Made by a program: the position numbers and the translations under genes
Assembly (NCBI RefSeq): GCF_030811595.1
Contig: NZ_JAUSRB010000002.1
Span: 4,836,001 to 4,900,000, forward strand
Length of the DNA: 64,000 nucleotides
Reading direction: 5' to 3'
Origin: Streptosporangium brasiliense
Lineage (GTDB): Bacteria; Actinomycetota; Actinomycetes; Streptosporangiales; Streptosporangiaceae
In this document: positions 8,291 to 17,192 of the stretch, piece by piece
How the letters are laid out: every line of letters starts with the position of its first letter
Numbering within the stretch: position 1 is the first letter of the stretch
The notes under the pieces: generated by a model
Told to the model about the DNA's origin: nothing
The model's database searches: none
Seen by the model: only the letters and a program-made list of their open reading frames with translations

Positions 8291-11200
8291 TTATCTGCTC
8301 ACCGCGGAGGCCAGAACACGTACGCGCTCGGCATGGTCGTCGTGACCGATGATCACCGGCGGCTCGTTGTACGGCATGGCGTCGGAGGAGCGGCGCAGCT
8401 TGATGTACTGCCCGCAGGCGTCGACGGCGTAGGGCTCCATGTCGTCCTGGAGCGCGCCGATCACCGTGATCCCGTAGGTCTCGCCGATCCGCCGGAACAG
8501 TGCCACCGCCTCCCGGCGGTGCTCCTTGCCGAGGTTGCGGCCCAGCTCGTCGAGGACCAGGCACAGGTGCCCGCCGCCGGAGGAGGCGATCGCCGCCGCG
8601 CAGACCAGCTTCACCGCCTTCTCGTCCATCAGCGCGGTGTTGGCCCGCCGGTTGTAGGGCACGTAACCCTGGCCCTCTCCCCGGCGCCACTTGGGCGTGA
8701 CCCGCCACGCCCAGCGCTGCTCCGGGTCGGCGGGCGCGGCCGGCACCGGGAACTCCAGCGTCGCGCCGTAGCCGCCGTAGGAGGTGTCGAGCTTGTCGAA
8801 CTCCTCGGCGACCCGGGTCAGCCGCGCCTTGATCGCCGCGGTCAGCGCGGCCCGGTGCACGGCGGTGGACTGCGCGGCCTCCTCGGCGCCCTTGGCCGCG
8901 GCGGTCAGGTCACGCTGCCGGGTGGCGATCTGGGTCTGGATCTGGCGGCGCTGGTGCCGTTCGTACTCCTCCTGGCCGCGTAGGTAGGACGAGAGCGCCG
9001 CGCAGACGCCGGGGAAGGTCGCCTGCTCGCGCGCCGTGCGCCCGGCGCCGGGCTCGGTCCGCTCCCTGACCAGGAAGCGCAGCTCCTCGGGCATCTCCCC
9101 GTCCTCACCCGGGAAGGTGTCGCGCAGCGCCTCGTCGAGGCGGCGCTCGGCGGCCCGCCACCACTCCTCGGCCGTCAGCGGGCGCTCCTGCTCGCCCAGC
9201 GCCTCCAGCCACTCGCGGGCCCCGTCGACCGTGCCGCCCCAGTCGCCGGCCAGCGCGTCCATCCCCAGCGCGTCGCGGTCCGCGGTGACCTTCGCCGCCT
9301 GGTCCCTGGCCTGGTCGCGCTCGGCCTCGTGCCGGGCCCGGCGGCCCTCCAGCCGTTCGACCTCCATGTTCCTGGTCCGGGCGCGGAAGTCCAGCGCGCT
9401 CGCCCGCCGCTCCGCCTCGCCCACCTTCGGCCCGACCTCGGCCAGCGCCTCGGTCAGCTCGGTGAGCGTGGCCCGCCGCTCGGCCATCCGCCGCTCGATG
9501 TCGGCCAGCTGCACGGCGGCCCGGGCGCCCTCCAGCCGCCGGCCGGCCTCGGCCACCCCGTCCTCGGCGCCCCGCACGGCCGCGGCGGCCGTCTCCTGCG
9601 CGTCACGGGCCCGGTGCAGCCGCTGCTCGGCGGCCTTGATCCGGGCCTCCCGGCCGGTGGCCACCGCCTCGAAGGAGCCCACGACGGTGACGCCCGCCGC
9701 GCTGACCAGCACCGATCCGGGCAGGGCGGCCAGTGCCCGGGCCGCCGCCGCCAAGTCGGACGCGTCCACGATCACCGCGTGCTCCTGCGGCCAGCCGCGG
9801 GCTCCCAGGGCCGTCGCCGCCTGTCCCGCGCGGCCGGACGCCGACTCCTCGTCGCGGGCGTGCTCGGCCACGTCGACCGCGTCGAGCAGCCCGGTCGCCC
9901 CGACACCGGCCTCGGCGAGCGCGTTGAGCTGGGCCGCCGCCGGGCCGCCCTCGGCGTCGTCGAGCGCGGCCCTGGCCCTCTCGACCTCCCGGTCGGCCAC
10001 GCCCAGCGCCTTCAGCGCCTCGTTGAGCCGGAGCCTGGCCTGGGCCAGCTCGGCGTCGGCGGTCTTCACGTCGCGGCCGTCGGCCAGCCGCCGCTGCTCC
10101 TCCAGCCCGGGGATCCAGCCGCGCAGCTCGTCGGCCGAGTTCTCCGCGACGGCCCGGTCGGCGTCGAGCTTGGCCGCCCGGGACTGCAGGGCGGCCAGCT
10201 CCCTGCGCGCCTCGGACAGGGCCCGCTCCAGAGTGTCGTCCTTGAGCGTGGCGATCTCCGCCTTGACCACGCCGATCGCCTCCACCGCCCGCTCGCCCGC
10301 CGCGCGGGAGCGCTCCAGGTCGGCGGCGAGCGCCCCGTCCCGCTGCGCCGCGTCGGCGAGCCTGCGCGCCAGCCGTCCCCGCCAGCAGCGCAGCGCCTCC
10401 GCCAGCCGCGTCCGGGCCCGGTCGCGCCGGTCGAAGGTCTCCAGCAGCGTCCGGGACTCGTCTTCGAACTCCTTGAGCAGCTCCACGGCCTGTGCCGCCC
10501 GCCCCCGCTTGACGTGCTCGTCGCGCCGGGCCTCCCGCTCCTGGTCGAGCTCGGTGTCCAGCCCGGTCAGCGCGGCGATCGCCTCGAAGACCCGCTCCGG
10601 GGAGATCTCGTTGAGCGGCTGGGAGAGCAGGTTCGTGGCGACCTTGCTCCGCACCGAGGTGGACAGGAACGACACGCACCTGACCCGGTCGCCGTAGAGG
10701 AACCTGGTGAGGTCGCGCGCCACCACGTCGCGGCGCCCCGCCGAGCGGGGCAGCGCCGCCCACACCTCGTCGGCCCGCGCCACCCGCTCCGCCTCCGAGG
10801 CGGCCGCCGCCACGCGCACCCCCGGGACCCATCTGATCTCCAGGTGCGGCGCCTCCTGGTTGACCCGCAGCCACACCGTCACCGCGTCGTCCACGGATCC
10901 GGCCCCGGCGAAGACGCCGACGATGTAGCCGTGGTCGGCACTGGCCCACGACCTGCCGCCGCCGCCCGCGGCGAGCTCGGCGTTGAACAGCAGCTCCGAC
11001 ACCGACTTGGCGCCGGAGGCGAAACGCCACTGCTCGTCGCCGAGCAGCGCGGTGATCATCGCGATGAACGAGGACTTGCCCGCGCCGTTGGAGTCCTTCG
11101 GCCCCGCGCCCGCGACCACGATCAGCGTGCCCGGCACGGTCGGCACCGGATGGGTCGACAGCCGGGAGATGTTGACCGCCTGCACGGCGATCAGCACGCG

Positions 11201-11377
11201 GTCGCCGACCACGTTCTCGCTCGGAGCGTCGGCCCGGACCTCCACCGGCACCAGGCTGGCCTGGCTCCCGTGCGTCCGCTTGGCGCTCTCCTCGTCCTGG
11301 GCCGCGTCCGCTCCGCGCTTGCGCGAGCTCCTGGCGGCCTGGCCCGGCTGTCCGGTCAACCCCGTCGTTCCCTTCAT
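8291..11377 (-). CDS. SMC-like coiled-coil ATPase of a MukB/JetC-type complex
   Basis: A 1028-residue ATPase with the head-coil-head plan of SMC, MukB and JetC proteins. After a 60-residue charged tail, the N-terminal head has Walker A inside GPKDSNGAGKSS (about residues 92-103). A long alanine/arginine/glutamate coiled coil runs roughly from 250 to 830, broken by a more globular stretch near 520-580 that could be a hinge. The C-terminal head has Walker B ending in D943-E944. The ABC signature is not LSGGE: the matching place reads TALMDEKAVKL (M917). The ATG at 11377 overlaps the stop of the middle gene (ATGA). With the two genes before it, it resembles the SMC subunit of a condensin or Wadjet complex; no close family name can be given. 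Confidence 0.72.
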   Translation of the reverse strand: MKGTTGLTGQPGQAARSSRKRGADAAQDEESAKRTHGSQASLVPVEVRADAPSENVVGDRVLIAVQAVNISRLSTHPVPTVPGTLIVVAGAGPKDSNGAGKSSFIAMITALLGDEQWRFASGAKSVSELLFNAELAAGGGGRSWASADHGYIVGVFAGAGSVDDAVTVWLRVNQEAPHLEIRWVPGVRVAAAASEAERVARADEVWAALPRSAGRRDVVARDLTRFLYGDRVRCVSFLSTSVRSKVATNLLSQPLNEISPERVFEAIAALTGLDTELDQEREARRDEHVKRGRAAQAVELLKEFEDESRTLLETFDRRDRARTRLAEALRCWRGRLARRLADAAQRDGALAADLERSRAAGERAVEAIGVVKAEIATLKDDTLERALSEARRELAALQSRAAKLDADRAVAENSADELRGWIPGLEEQRRLADGRDVKTADAELAQARLRLNEALKALGVADREVERARAALDDAEGGPAAAQLNALAEAGVGATGLLDAVDVAEHARDEESASGRAGQAATALGARGWPQEHAVIVDASDLAAAARALAALPGSVLVSAAGVTVVGSFEAVATGREARIKAAEQRLHRARDAQETAAAAVRGAEDGVAEAGRRLEGARAAVQLADIERRMAERRATLTELTEALAEVGPKVGEAERRASALDFRARTRNMEVERLEGRRARHEAERDQARDQAAKVTADRDALGMDALAGDWGGTVDGAREWLEALGEQERPLTAEEWWRAAERRLDEALRDTFPGEDGEMPEELRFLVRERTEPGAGRTAREQATFPGVCAALSSYLRGQEEYERHQRRQIQTQIATRQRDLTAAAKGAEEAAQSTAVHRAALTAAIKARLTRVAEEFDKLDTSYGGYGATLEFPVPAAPADPEQRWAWRVTPKWRRGEGQGYVPYNRRANTALMDEKAVKLVCAAAIASSGGGHLCLVLDELGRNLGKEHRREAVALFRRIGETYGITVIGALQDDMEPYAVDACGQYIKLRRSSDAMPYNEPPVIIGHDDHAERVRVLASAVSR

Positions 11378-12555
11378 CTGCGGTTCGCTCTCACTGCCGC
11401 CGCCAGCGGGGTGTGCGGCCCCGCGGCGAGGATCAGCTCTTCCTGCAGGCGGCGTCTGGCCTGCGGGGTCAGTCGGTGGAACTGCGGGCCGGGGGTGTAT
11501 CCCCCGGCCTCCTCGCCCGCCTTGACCTGGGTCACCAGACCCGCGTGGCGCAGGGTCCGGAGCGCGGCCTCCAGCTCGCCGATCGGCAGCCTGGTGTGCC
11601 GGCGCAGCTCCTCCAGCTGGGCGGGGAACGGCGACAGCCAGCTGTCGGCGGGCAGCAGGCCGTCGGCCCGCGGGATCGCCACCGAGTGGATCAGCACCAG
11701 CACCAGCACCGCCCGCTCGGCCTCGCCCACCGTCGTGCCCGTCTCGGCGGCCGTCTCGGGGGTGTAGCCCGAGGTCCACGCCTCACGGTCCTGGATCAGG
11801 ACCCGGCCGCGCCGCTGCAGCATCTCCGCGAGAGTACGGCGGAGCACCGGGTCGCGCAGCGCGGGCAGGCGCGCCTCGTGGACCGGCTCGGCGGCGTGCT
11901 CGACCGCCATGAACGCCGCCACGATCTCGGCCCTGCGCCGCTCGTCGAACGGGCCGAGCAGGTCCTCGTCCACGCTCTCGGGGACCACGACGCTCGCGGC
12001 CGCCCCGGCGGGAGCGGGCTCGGCCGCCGGGAGCACGTCCAACCCGGTGAGCTCCTCCTCGCCGGTGGGCAGGCGGCGCATCAGCTCCCTGAGCTGGGCG
12101 TGGGAGCCGGCGGGCCAGCAGGCGCAGCGGGGGCCGAGCCGTACGACACCGCCGTCCACCTCCAGCCAGGCCGAGTCGTGCAGACGGCGCAGCGCGCCGA
12201 CCGCCCAGTTGCGCATGAGGTCGTCGCCGCGCCCGATCAGGGCCCGGTAGGCCGCCAGCACGTCATCCACCGGCGCGGGGACGCCCGGCCACGGGTCGGC
12301 GGTCAGGTCGCGCCAGCAGCACTTCAGCGCCGCGGCCAGCACCCGCCGGGTCTCACCCGACCGCTCCACGTTCACCGGTGCGACCTGGTATTCCTCCAGC
12401 AGCGAGGGGGTCGCCCCGTCCGGCCAGGCCGGCAGCGCCAGGCCCGTCCCGTCGCCGTGCGCCAGCCGGGCCATGCCCGGGGGAGCGGGCTCGCCCGCGC
12501 CGAGCGGGAGCGGGCCGGCCGCCCTGGCCCGCGCGTGTGCCAGCTCAGGCGTCAT
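11374..12555 (-). CDS. Winged-helix protein, probable MukE/JetB-like subunit
   Basis: A 393-residue soluble protein that I do not recognise by name. The C-terminal third reads as a winged helix (LPIGELEAALRTLRHAGLVTQV, then a YTPGPQFHRLTP wing), and an earlier helical segment is similar in style. It begins 11 bases inside the end of the kleisin-like gene and its own stop overlaps the ATPase start, so the three are almost surely one operon and one complex. In MukFEB, MksFEB and JetABC systems the middle gene encodes the KITE (tandem winged-helix) subunit; that role is inferred from order, size and fold hints. Confidence 0.6.
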   Translation of the reverse strand: MTPELAHARARAAGPLPLGAGEPAPPGMARLAHGDGTGLALPAWPDGATPSLLEEYQVAPVNVERSGETRRVLAAALKCCWRDLTADPWPGVPAPVDDVLAAYRALIGRGDDLMRNWAVGALRRLHDSAWLEVDGGVVRLGPRCACWPAGSHAQLRELMRRLPTGEEELTGLDVLPAAEPAPAGAAASVVVPESVDEDLLGPFDERRRAEIVAAFMAVEHAAEPVHEARLPALRDPVLRRTLAEMLQRRGRVLIQDREAWTSGYTPETAAETGTTVGEAERAVLVLVLIHSVAIPRADGLLPADSWLSPFPAQLEELRRHTRLPIGELEAALRTLRHAGLVTQVKAGEEAGGYTPGPQFHRLTPQARRRLQEELILAAGPHTPLAAAVRANRR

Positions 12556-13762
12556 GTCCGGTCCTCTCCAGGCGGCCGTGCGACAGCCAGGTGGGTTCGG
12601 CGTCGGGGGCGGCGGTGAGCGAGTCGGACCAGCGCAGGCGGTAGGGGGACTCGGGGCGCAGGTCGGCCGAGACGAGATCGGCCAGCAGGCGACGGGCGGA
12701 GACCCACTCGCCGTCGGCGGTGAGCAGCTCCTCCAGCCGGGCGGAGTCGCGTCCGGCGAGCGCGGCCTCGGCGACGGCGCTCAGATGGTCGAGACCTCCG
12801 GTGCCGGGGTCGTAGGAGTCGGCGGGCCCGGGATCGGGCAGGGCCGAGCGCGGGGGAGTGGGCTGGGCGGGCGCCGGCCGGGGACTCTCGTCCACCGCCC
12901 GGACGATCGCCGCCGGGTCGTGCCAGGGGGCGGGGGCGTCGAAGACGAATCCGTCGAGCACGGCGGCCAGGCGCTCCTTGGTGGCGGTCTGCGCGAAGGT
13001 GCGCCAGGTCTCCGCGGGCAGCAGCGTCAGGTTCCTGGTCGTGCCGGCCGAGTCGGCCAGCCGCCCGGCGGCCCGGCGGGAGGCGTCGCTGTAGGCGTAG
13101 ATCGCCGCGCGCAGCTCGGTGCAGGTGCGGTCGAGATCCGGCCAGCGGGTGAGGATCGTGCCGTGCAGGCTCTGCGCCCTGCGGGCGATCTCCTCGGTGC
13201 CCCAGAGCTTGGGGGCCTGCTCGCGCAGCTCCTCGATGGTGCCGCTGGTCAGCGTGATCAGCTCCAGCGCCCAGAGCCGGAAGGCCCGCGACAGGTTCTG
13301 CGCGCTGAGCCGCGCCTCCTCCATGGTCGTGCGGGGGTCGGCGACGTTGAGGTCCTCCAGCGCGAGCAGCCGGTGCATCTCCGACTGGCCGCCGTCGTCC
13401 ATCATCCGCCGGATGAACATCAGCCCCACCACGCTGGTGAACGACGCGCGGTAGCGGAGCTGGTTGGGCTTGGGGAACACCTCGCGGATCGCGCCGAGAC
13501 CCCTGAGCACCCGCAGCCGGTTCTCGAACTGGTCGAGCGGGTAGGCCCGGCAGACGTGGCGCATCTGCTCGTGGGTCAGCCACTCCTCGCCGGCCTCGGC
13601 GAACGCCGCGAACAGCGTCTCGGCGATGTCGACCAGCGCGGGCTCGTCGACCACCGCGCCGCTGTCGCGCGCCAGCGCGGCGAACATCCGGCGGTAGGTC
13701 GCGAGCACGGCCTCCTCGGTGAGGGCCGAGTCGAGCGTGATCTCGTGGTTGGTGTCTGGCAC
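12545..13762 (-). CDS. Probable MukF/JetA-like kleisin subunit
   Basis: First gene of the SMC-like operon, about 405 residues, unnamed. The N-terminal region (ATYRRMFAALAR to RVLRGLGAIREVFP) looks like a winged helix for dimerisation, followed by long helices (residues about 110-270) and a proline-rich linker near 295-330 before a C-terminal winged-helix-like end. This is the plan of MukF-type kleisins. A GTG at 13762 preceded by GTAGGG is taken as start; the frame stays open to a GTG at 13822 with a poorer ribosome site. An 11-base overlap couples it to the next gene. Confidence 0.6.
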   Translation of the reverse strand: MPDTNHEITLDSALTEEAVLATYRRMFAALARDSGAVVDEPALVDIAETLFAAFAEAGEEWLTHEQMRHVCRAYPLDQFENRLRVLRGLGAIREVFPKPNQLRYRASFTSVVGLMFIRRMMDDGGQSEMHRLLALEDLNVADPRTTMEEARLSAQNLSRAFRLWALELITLTSGTIEELREQAPKLWGTEEIARRAQSLHGTILTRWPDLDRTCTELRAAIYAYSDASRRAAGRLADSAGTTRNLTLLPAETWRTFAQTATKERLAAVLDGFVFDAPAPWHDPAAIVRAVDESPRPAPAQPTPPRSALPDPGPADSYDPGTGGLDHLSAVAEAALAGRDSARLEELLTADGEWVSARRLLADLVSADLRPESPYRLRWSDSLTAAPDAEPTWLSHGRLERTGHDA

Positions 13763-13910
13763 GCGCCCTACCGTAAGGCTTTCGCCCGACAATCCAGGCC
13801 CGTACGCCGGGTGAGCGTCCACGCTGCGGCCGCCGTCACCGACACGCTAGGGTAACCCCGGTAAACGGGGACGAAGGTCAATTAATAGTGGCATACAGGG
13901 TGAGTTACCG

Positions 13911-14063
13911 ATGAGTATCCCCCCGTCGCGGGGCGATCGGACGGCCGCCGGGATCGCAGCCGCGTCCGCCGTGGTGGCGGCGCCCGCCTCCCGTGCCGCG
14001 GCACTCGGGCACGGGGCCGGCCGGGCCCTCGCCGCCCGCGCCGCGGCCGGACGGCACGGGTAG
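13911..14063 (+). CDS. Possible small alanine-rich protein (50 residues)
   Basis: An ATG with AGGGTGAG about 7 bases upstream opens a 50-codon frame that ends in TAG, and that TAG merges with the GGGGG ribosome site of the glycosylase-like gene. The peptide starts MSIPPSRGDR and is then almost all Ala, Gly and Arg with no clear membrane segment. A TAATAG box lies about 25 bases upstream. It could equally be chance or a leader. Confidence 0.3.
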   Translation: MSIPPSRGDRTAAGIAAASAVVAAPASRAAALGHGAGRALAARAAAGRHG

Positions 14064-14071
14064 GGGGCGAC

Positions 14072-15289
14072 ATGGACGACCTTCGGAGGGAACGGCTCGC
14101 GGCGCAGTCGCTGTACCGGCCCGGCCCCGTGAGCGTGCCCGAACTCGTCGGGCGGCTGCTGGCCGTACAGGCCCAGGACGTCGCCGCGGCGGCTCTGGCC
14201 TTCCGTGCCCGCTCGACCGCCCTGACCCGGGCGGACGTCGAGAGCGCCCATCAAGACCGCTCGATCGTCCGCGCCTGGGGGCCGCGCGGCACCCTGCACT
14301 ACGTCCTGCCCGAGGACCTGGGCTGGCTGACGTCCCTGTCCGGCCCGGCGCTGGCGCGCCAGGCGGTCCGCCGGATCGGCCAGGAGGGGGTGAGCGGGTC
14401 TCCCGAGGCGCTGCTGGCCGCCGTCACCCGGGCCCTCGAAGGGCAGGGGCCGCTGACCAAGGCCGAGCTGGGGGAGCGGCTGGCCTCCCGCGGCGTCCCC
14501 GCCACGGGCCAGGCGATCGTCCACCTGGCCGCGCTGGCCGCGGCCCACGGCCTGGCCGTCCTCGGTCCCGGCAGGCGGCCGGACGGGGCCCGCGGGCCGG
14601 CCGCTCCCGCCCCGGGGACGGGGAGCTCCGGGCGGGGCGGCGCGCCGGGCGCGGGGAAGCCGACCTACGTGCACGCGGCCGACTGGCTCGGCGCCCCGGT
14701 GCTCTCCCCGTTCGACCGGGACCGCTCCCTGGCCGAACTCGCCCGCCGCTATCTGCGCGCGCACGCCCCCGCGACCCCCGCCGACCTCGCCGCCTGGTCC
14801 GGCCTGCCGCTCGGGGACGCCCGGATCGGCTGGCGGTTGATCGCCGGCTCGCTGGAGCAGGCGCCCGGGGGCGGCTGGCGCCTGCGGGGGAGCGGCCCCG
14901 GGCCCGGCCCTGGGTCCGAGCCCGGGTCCGAGTCCGGCCCTGGCCTTGGCCCCGAACCTGGACCCGCGCCGTACGCCGTGCGGCTCCTGCCCGCCTTCGA
15001 CGAGTATCTCCTGGGCTGGCATACCCGCTCCGCCGTCCTGGCCGACGCCCACGCCCGCGCGGTCCACCCCGGCGGAGGCGTCCTGCGTTCCACCGTGCTC
15101 GTCGACGGGGTCCTGCGGGGCACCTGGAGCCTCACCGGCGCCAGGCTCGCGGTCTGCCCGTTCGAGACGCTCCCCGCCGGGGCGGGGCCCCTGCTCGCGG
15201 CCGAGGTCGAGGACGTCGCCCGCTTCCTCGGCCGTCCCCTCGCCCTCGCGGAGCCCGGCCGGGACGCCTCCCCGCACCCCGGTCGCTGA
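14072..15289 (+). CDS. Winged-helix HTH_42 protein, AlkZ/YcaQ-like DNA glycosylase superfamily
   Basis: A 405-residue member of the HTH_42 (formerly DUF1006) superfamily, which includes the interstrand-crosslink glycosylases AlkZ and YcaQ. The catalytic QxQ motif is visible as Q33-A-Q35 in RLLAVQAQD, followed by the family-typical IVRAWGPRGTLHYVLPED and later LLPAFDEYLLGW. This predicts unhooking or removal of bulky alkyl adducts or self-resistance to a DNA-damaging metabolite; the substrate is unknown. Residues about 275-300 are an unusual Gly-Pro-Ser-Glu repeat from short repeated DNA (14893-14970), probably a flexible linker. Good GGGGGCGAC ribosome site. Confidence 0.75.
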   Translation: MDDLRRERLAAQSLYRPGPVSVPELVGRLLAVQAQDVAAAALAFRARSTALTRADVESAHQDRSIVRAWGPRGTLHYVLPEDLGWLTSLSGPALARQAVRRIGQEGVSGSPEALLAAVTRALEGQGPLTKAELGERLASRGVPATGQAIVHLAALAAAHGLAVLGPGRRPDGARGPAAPAPGTGSSGRGGAPGAGKPTYVHAADWLGAPVLSPFDRDRSLAELARRYLRAHAPATPADLAAWSGLPLGDARIGWRLIAGSLEQAPGGGWRLRGSGPGPGPGSEPGSESGPGLGPEPGPAPYAVRLLPAFDEYLLGWHTRSAVLADAHARAVHPGGGVLRSTVLVDGVLRGTWSLTGARLAVCPFETLPAGAGPLLAAEVEDVARFLGRPLALAEPGRDASPHPGR

Positions 15290-15607
15290 CGCGTCCGGAG
15301 AAGGACCGCCGCCCGCCGAACATCTGAGATCAGGGCTGTCACCTGAGGGTTACGCACCGAATGACTACATGGAAAGGCCGGACAGCGAGTTCGCGTTTGG
15401 ACTGCGTAGTCAACGATTAACAAGACTTATTCGGTCTGTTCGCCGCTGGGGGCTTCGGGGTCCTGCCCGGCGAAGCTCCTTGGGGGCGCGGTGGTGGACG
15501 GCCGTGCCTGGCCGACCGGAGTGTTTTGGACCGCTCCGACGCTCCTTTTGGGTATCCATCCCGGCGTTTTGGGGTGAAATGTCAGGGGTGGGGCGTATGG
15601 TGCGCGG
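15290..15607. other. Intergenic stretch with no gene seen
   Basis: About 320 bases between the glycosylase-like gene and the DUF732 gene. It includes an A/T-richer patch around 15395-15435 that may hold the promoter of the downstream gene. No convincing coding, hairpin or operator was found. Confidence 0.5.
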
Positions 15608-16384
15608 GTGCATCCTCCGCAGCAGCCCCAGCAGCCCCAGCAGTGGCCGGGCCAGCCTCCGCAGCAGCCGTACCCGACTCAGCCCCAGCAGTACGGGCAG
15701 CCTCAGCAATATGGGCAGCCTCAGCAGTACGGGCACCCCCAGCAGTACGAACAGCCGACTCAGCAGTACGGGCAGCCCCAGCAATACGGGCAGCCGACTC
15801 AGCAGTACCCGCAGCCTGGGCCACCGCCGGGCTGGCAGCAACAGCCCCCGATGGGGCCGCCGCCCGGATGGCAGCCGGGTCCAGGCCAGCACCGGCCGCC
15901 GAAGAAGAGCGGGAAGGGAGCGGTGATCGGTGTGGTCATCGCGGTGGTGGGTGTCCTTGCCTTGCTGGGGGGACTGGTCGCCCTGCTGGGCAGGGATGAG
16001 AAGCCGGTCGCGTCGACGAGCGCATCAGTGAGCGCCAAGCCGTCCAGTACGGCCGAGGCTGAGCCGGGCGAGAAGCCGACGACGACCTCGACTGATCTGC
16101 CGGGTGGGAAGAACACCTCGACTGATCTGCCGCGTGGGAAGGACAAGGAGAACCAGACTGCGTTCATGGCCACCATGCGGCAGCGGGCTGATCTGAAGGA
16201 CAAGAGCGCGGCTGACCTCATACGGCTCGGCCGAGCGGTATGCAAAGCCATGGACGGAGGGCAGAGCTTGATCGATGTTGCAGTGAGCAACGCCGATGAG
16301 CTTGGCGCTGAGACTTCCGGATACGTGGCAGGCGCGGCTGTCGTCACCCTGTGCCCGCGTCACCAGGACAAGATTCCCAGCTAG
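15608..16384 (+). CDS. Q/P/Y-rich single-pass membrane protein with DUF732 domain
   Basis: A 258-residue protein in three parts. Residues 1-100 are low-complexity Gln-Pro-Tyr-Gly repeats (units such as QPQQYG, QPTQQYG) and presumably cytosolic and disordered. Residues about 108-130 (GAVIGVVIAVVGVLALLGGL) are one membrane helix. After a Ser/Thr-rich linker carrying a 30-bp direct repeat (TSTDLPGGK twice, 16086-16145), the C-terminal 75 residues fit DUF732: two conserved cysteines (AVCKAM and VTLCPRH) in a helical bundle. The family is exported in mycobacteria and relatives; function unknown. GTG start at 15608. Confidence 0.7.
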   Translation: MHPPQQPQQPQQWPGQPPQQPYPTQPQQYGQPQQYGQPQQYGHPQQYEQPTQQYGQPQQYGQPTQQYPQPGPPPGWQQQPPMGPPPGWQPGPGQHRPPKKSGKGAVIGVVIAVVGVLALLGGLVALLGRDEKPVASTSASVSAKPSSTAEAEPGEKPTTTSTDLPGGKNTSTDLPRGKDKENQTAFMATMRQRADLKDKSAADLIRLGRAVCKAMDGGQSLIDVAVSNADELGAETSGYVAGAAVVTLCPRHQDKIPS

Positions 16385-16429
16385 GGCAGTGTCTGGGCCA
16401 CGGGCGGTTGTAGGTCGCTGACGGGGCCT

Positions 16430-16697
16430 CCCTCGGGTCCGCGGGGCCCTGGACGCTGCCGGCGTCGATCTGCTCCCGGTACGGCAGGCGCGTGAGCTTG
16501 GGATGCGCGGCGAGGTGGTCGCGTAGCTGGGCCTGGGCGGCGCGCACGCGAGCGTTCGCAGCCTCCTTCGCCTCAGGGGTAAGGGCACCGAGCGCCTTCT
16601 CCTTCTCAGCGCGGATCTTCCGCCTGGTGGAGGAGGTCCTGTTCGACAGCCAGGAGAAGGCCTCCTCGCGACGGTCAAAACCCTGGCGACCGGGCAT
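16430..16697 (-). pseudogene. C-terminal remnant of a phage minor capsid protein
   Basis: The reading frame contains a segment starting AANARVRAAQAQLRDHLAAH and ending in YREQIDAG, which is very like the tail of actinophage minor head (Mu gpF-like) proteins. The N-terminal capsid domain is absent and the frame runs on into unrelated sequence at its end. It lies on the same strand as, and downstream of, a portal-like scrap, the normal phage order, so both are read as one decayed prophage. Assigned from memory of the family, not a search. Confidence 0.4.
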
Positions 16698-16760
16698 GTC
16701 GTCGTGCCTTAGGCTCCTCGTGCTGCGGCGCGCCGCCGGGCCCCTTTGCCAGCAAGATGG

Positions 16761-16943
16761 ATGGAACCTACGGTGAACCAGCCAGACATCACCACAACGG
16801 TGGATATCGCGATCGCGAATGCTGCTCGTCTGCTCTACAACGCAGAAACGATCACTGATCTGGCGCTGATGGAGCGACTTGAACGTCTCGCTGACTCGTG
16901 GGTGGCCATTGCTCAGTTCCTTCATGAACGAGATAAGGCGTAA
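16761..16943 (+). CDS. Small conserved-type hypothetical protein (60 residues)
   Basis: A short helical, acidic protein (MEPTVNQPDITTTVDIAIAN, then NAETITDLALMERLERLADSW). It looks like a small actinobacterial protein rather than chance coding because hydrophobic and charged residues alternate in amphipathic helices and it has no low-complexity runs. ATG at 16761; a GTG at 16773 is also possible. It lies antiparallel between the two phage-derived scraps. Function unknown. Confidence 0.5.
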   Translation: MEPTVNQPDITTTVDIAIANAARLLYNAETITDLALMERLERLADSWVAIAQFLHERDKA

Positions 16944-16958
16944 GCGGCCGGCGATTCC

Positions 16959-17192
16959 CTACCTGTCGACTTCTGATCGGGGCCCGTCCTGCTGTTCGTA
17001 CGCGGCCGGATCCCCGCTGTCCTGGCCGGGCTCGGTCATTTCCCCAGGCGACGCGTACGGATCCAGCATCGGCGCCGGCCGCGCATCGGAGATCTGGTCC
17101 ACCTCGGCCTGAATCTTTGTGTCATCCAGCCGGGATGCAGGAGCCGGACGAGGGTCTCGTCGGAGGCGGTCTCGGCGCGGCGCATGAGTTCG
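16959..17192 (-). pseudogene. Frameshifted C-terminal remnant of a phage portal protein
   Basis: Two overlapping frames join into one sensible sequence: SDETLVRLLHPGW in one frame and DDTKIQAEVDQISDARPAP in the next. Adding one G in the CTGGATGAC stretch near 17122 restores a continuous chain that resembles the C-terminal end of phage portal proteins. The first frame is fused upstream to an IS110 piece. The frame then ends in a Pro/Glu-rich tail. Confidence 0.4.

Noticed and set aside
12545-13822. Longer start (GTG 13822) for the kleisin-like gene
   Set aside because: The ribosome site is poorer than at GTG 13762, and the added residues are proline-rich without clear helical structure; kept only as an alternative.
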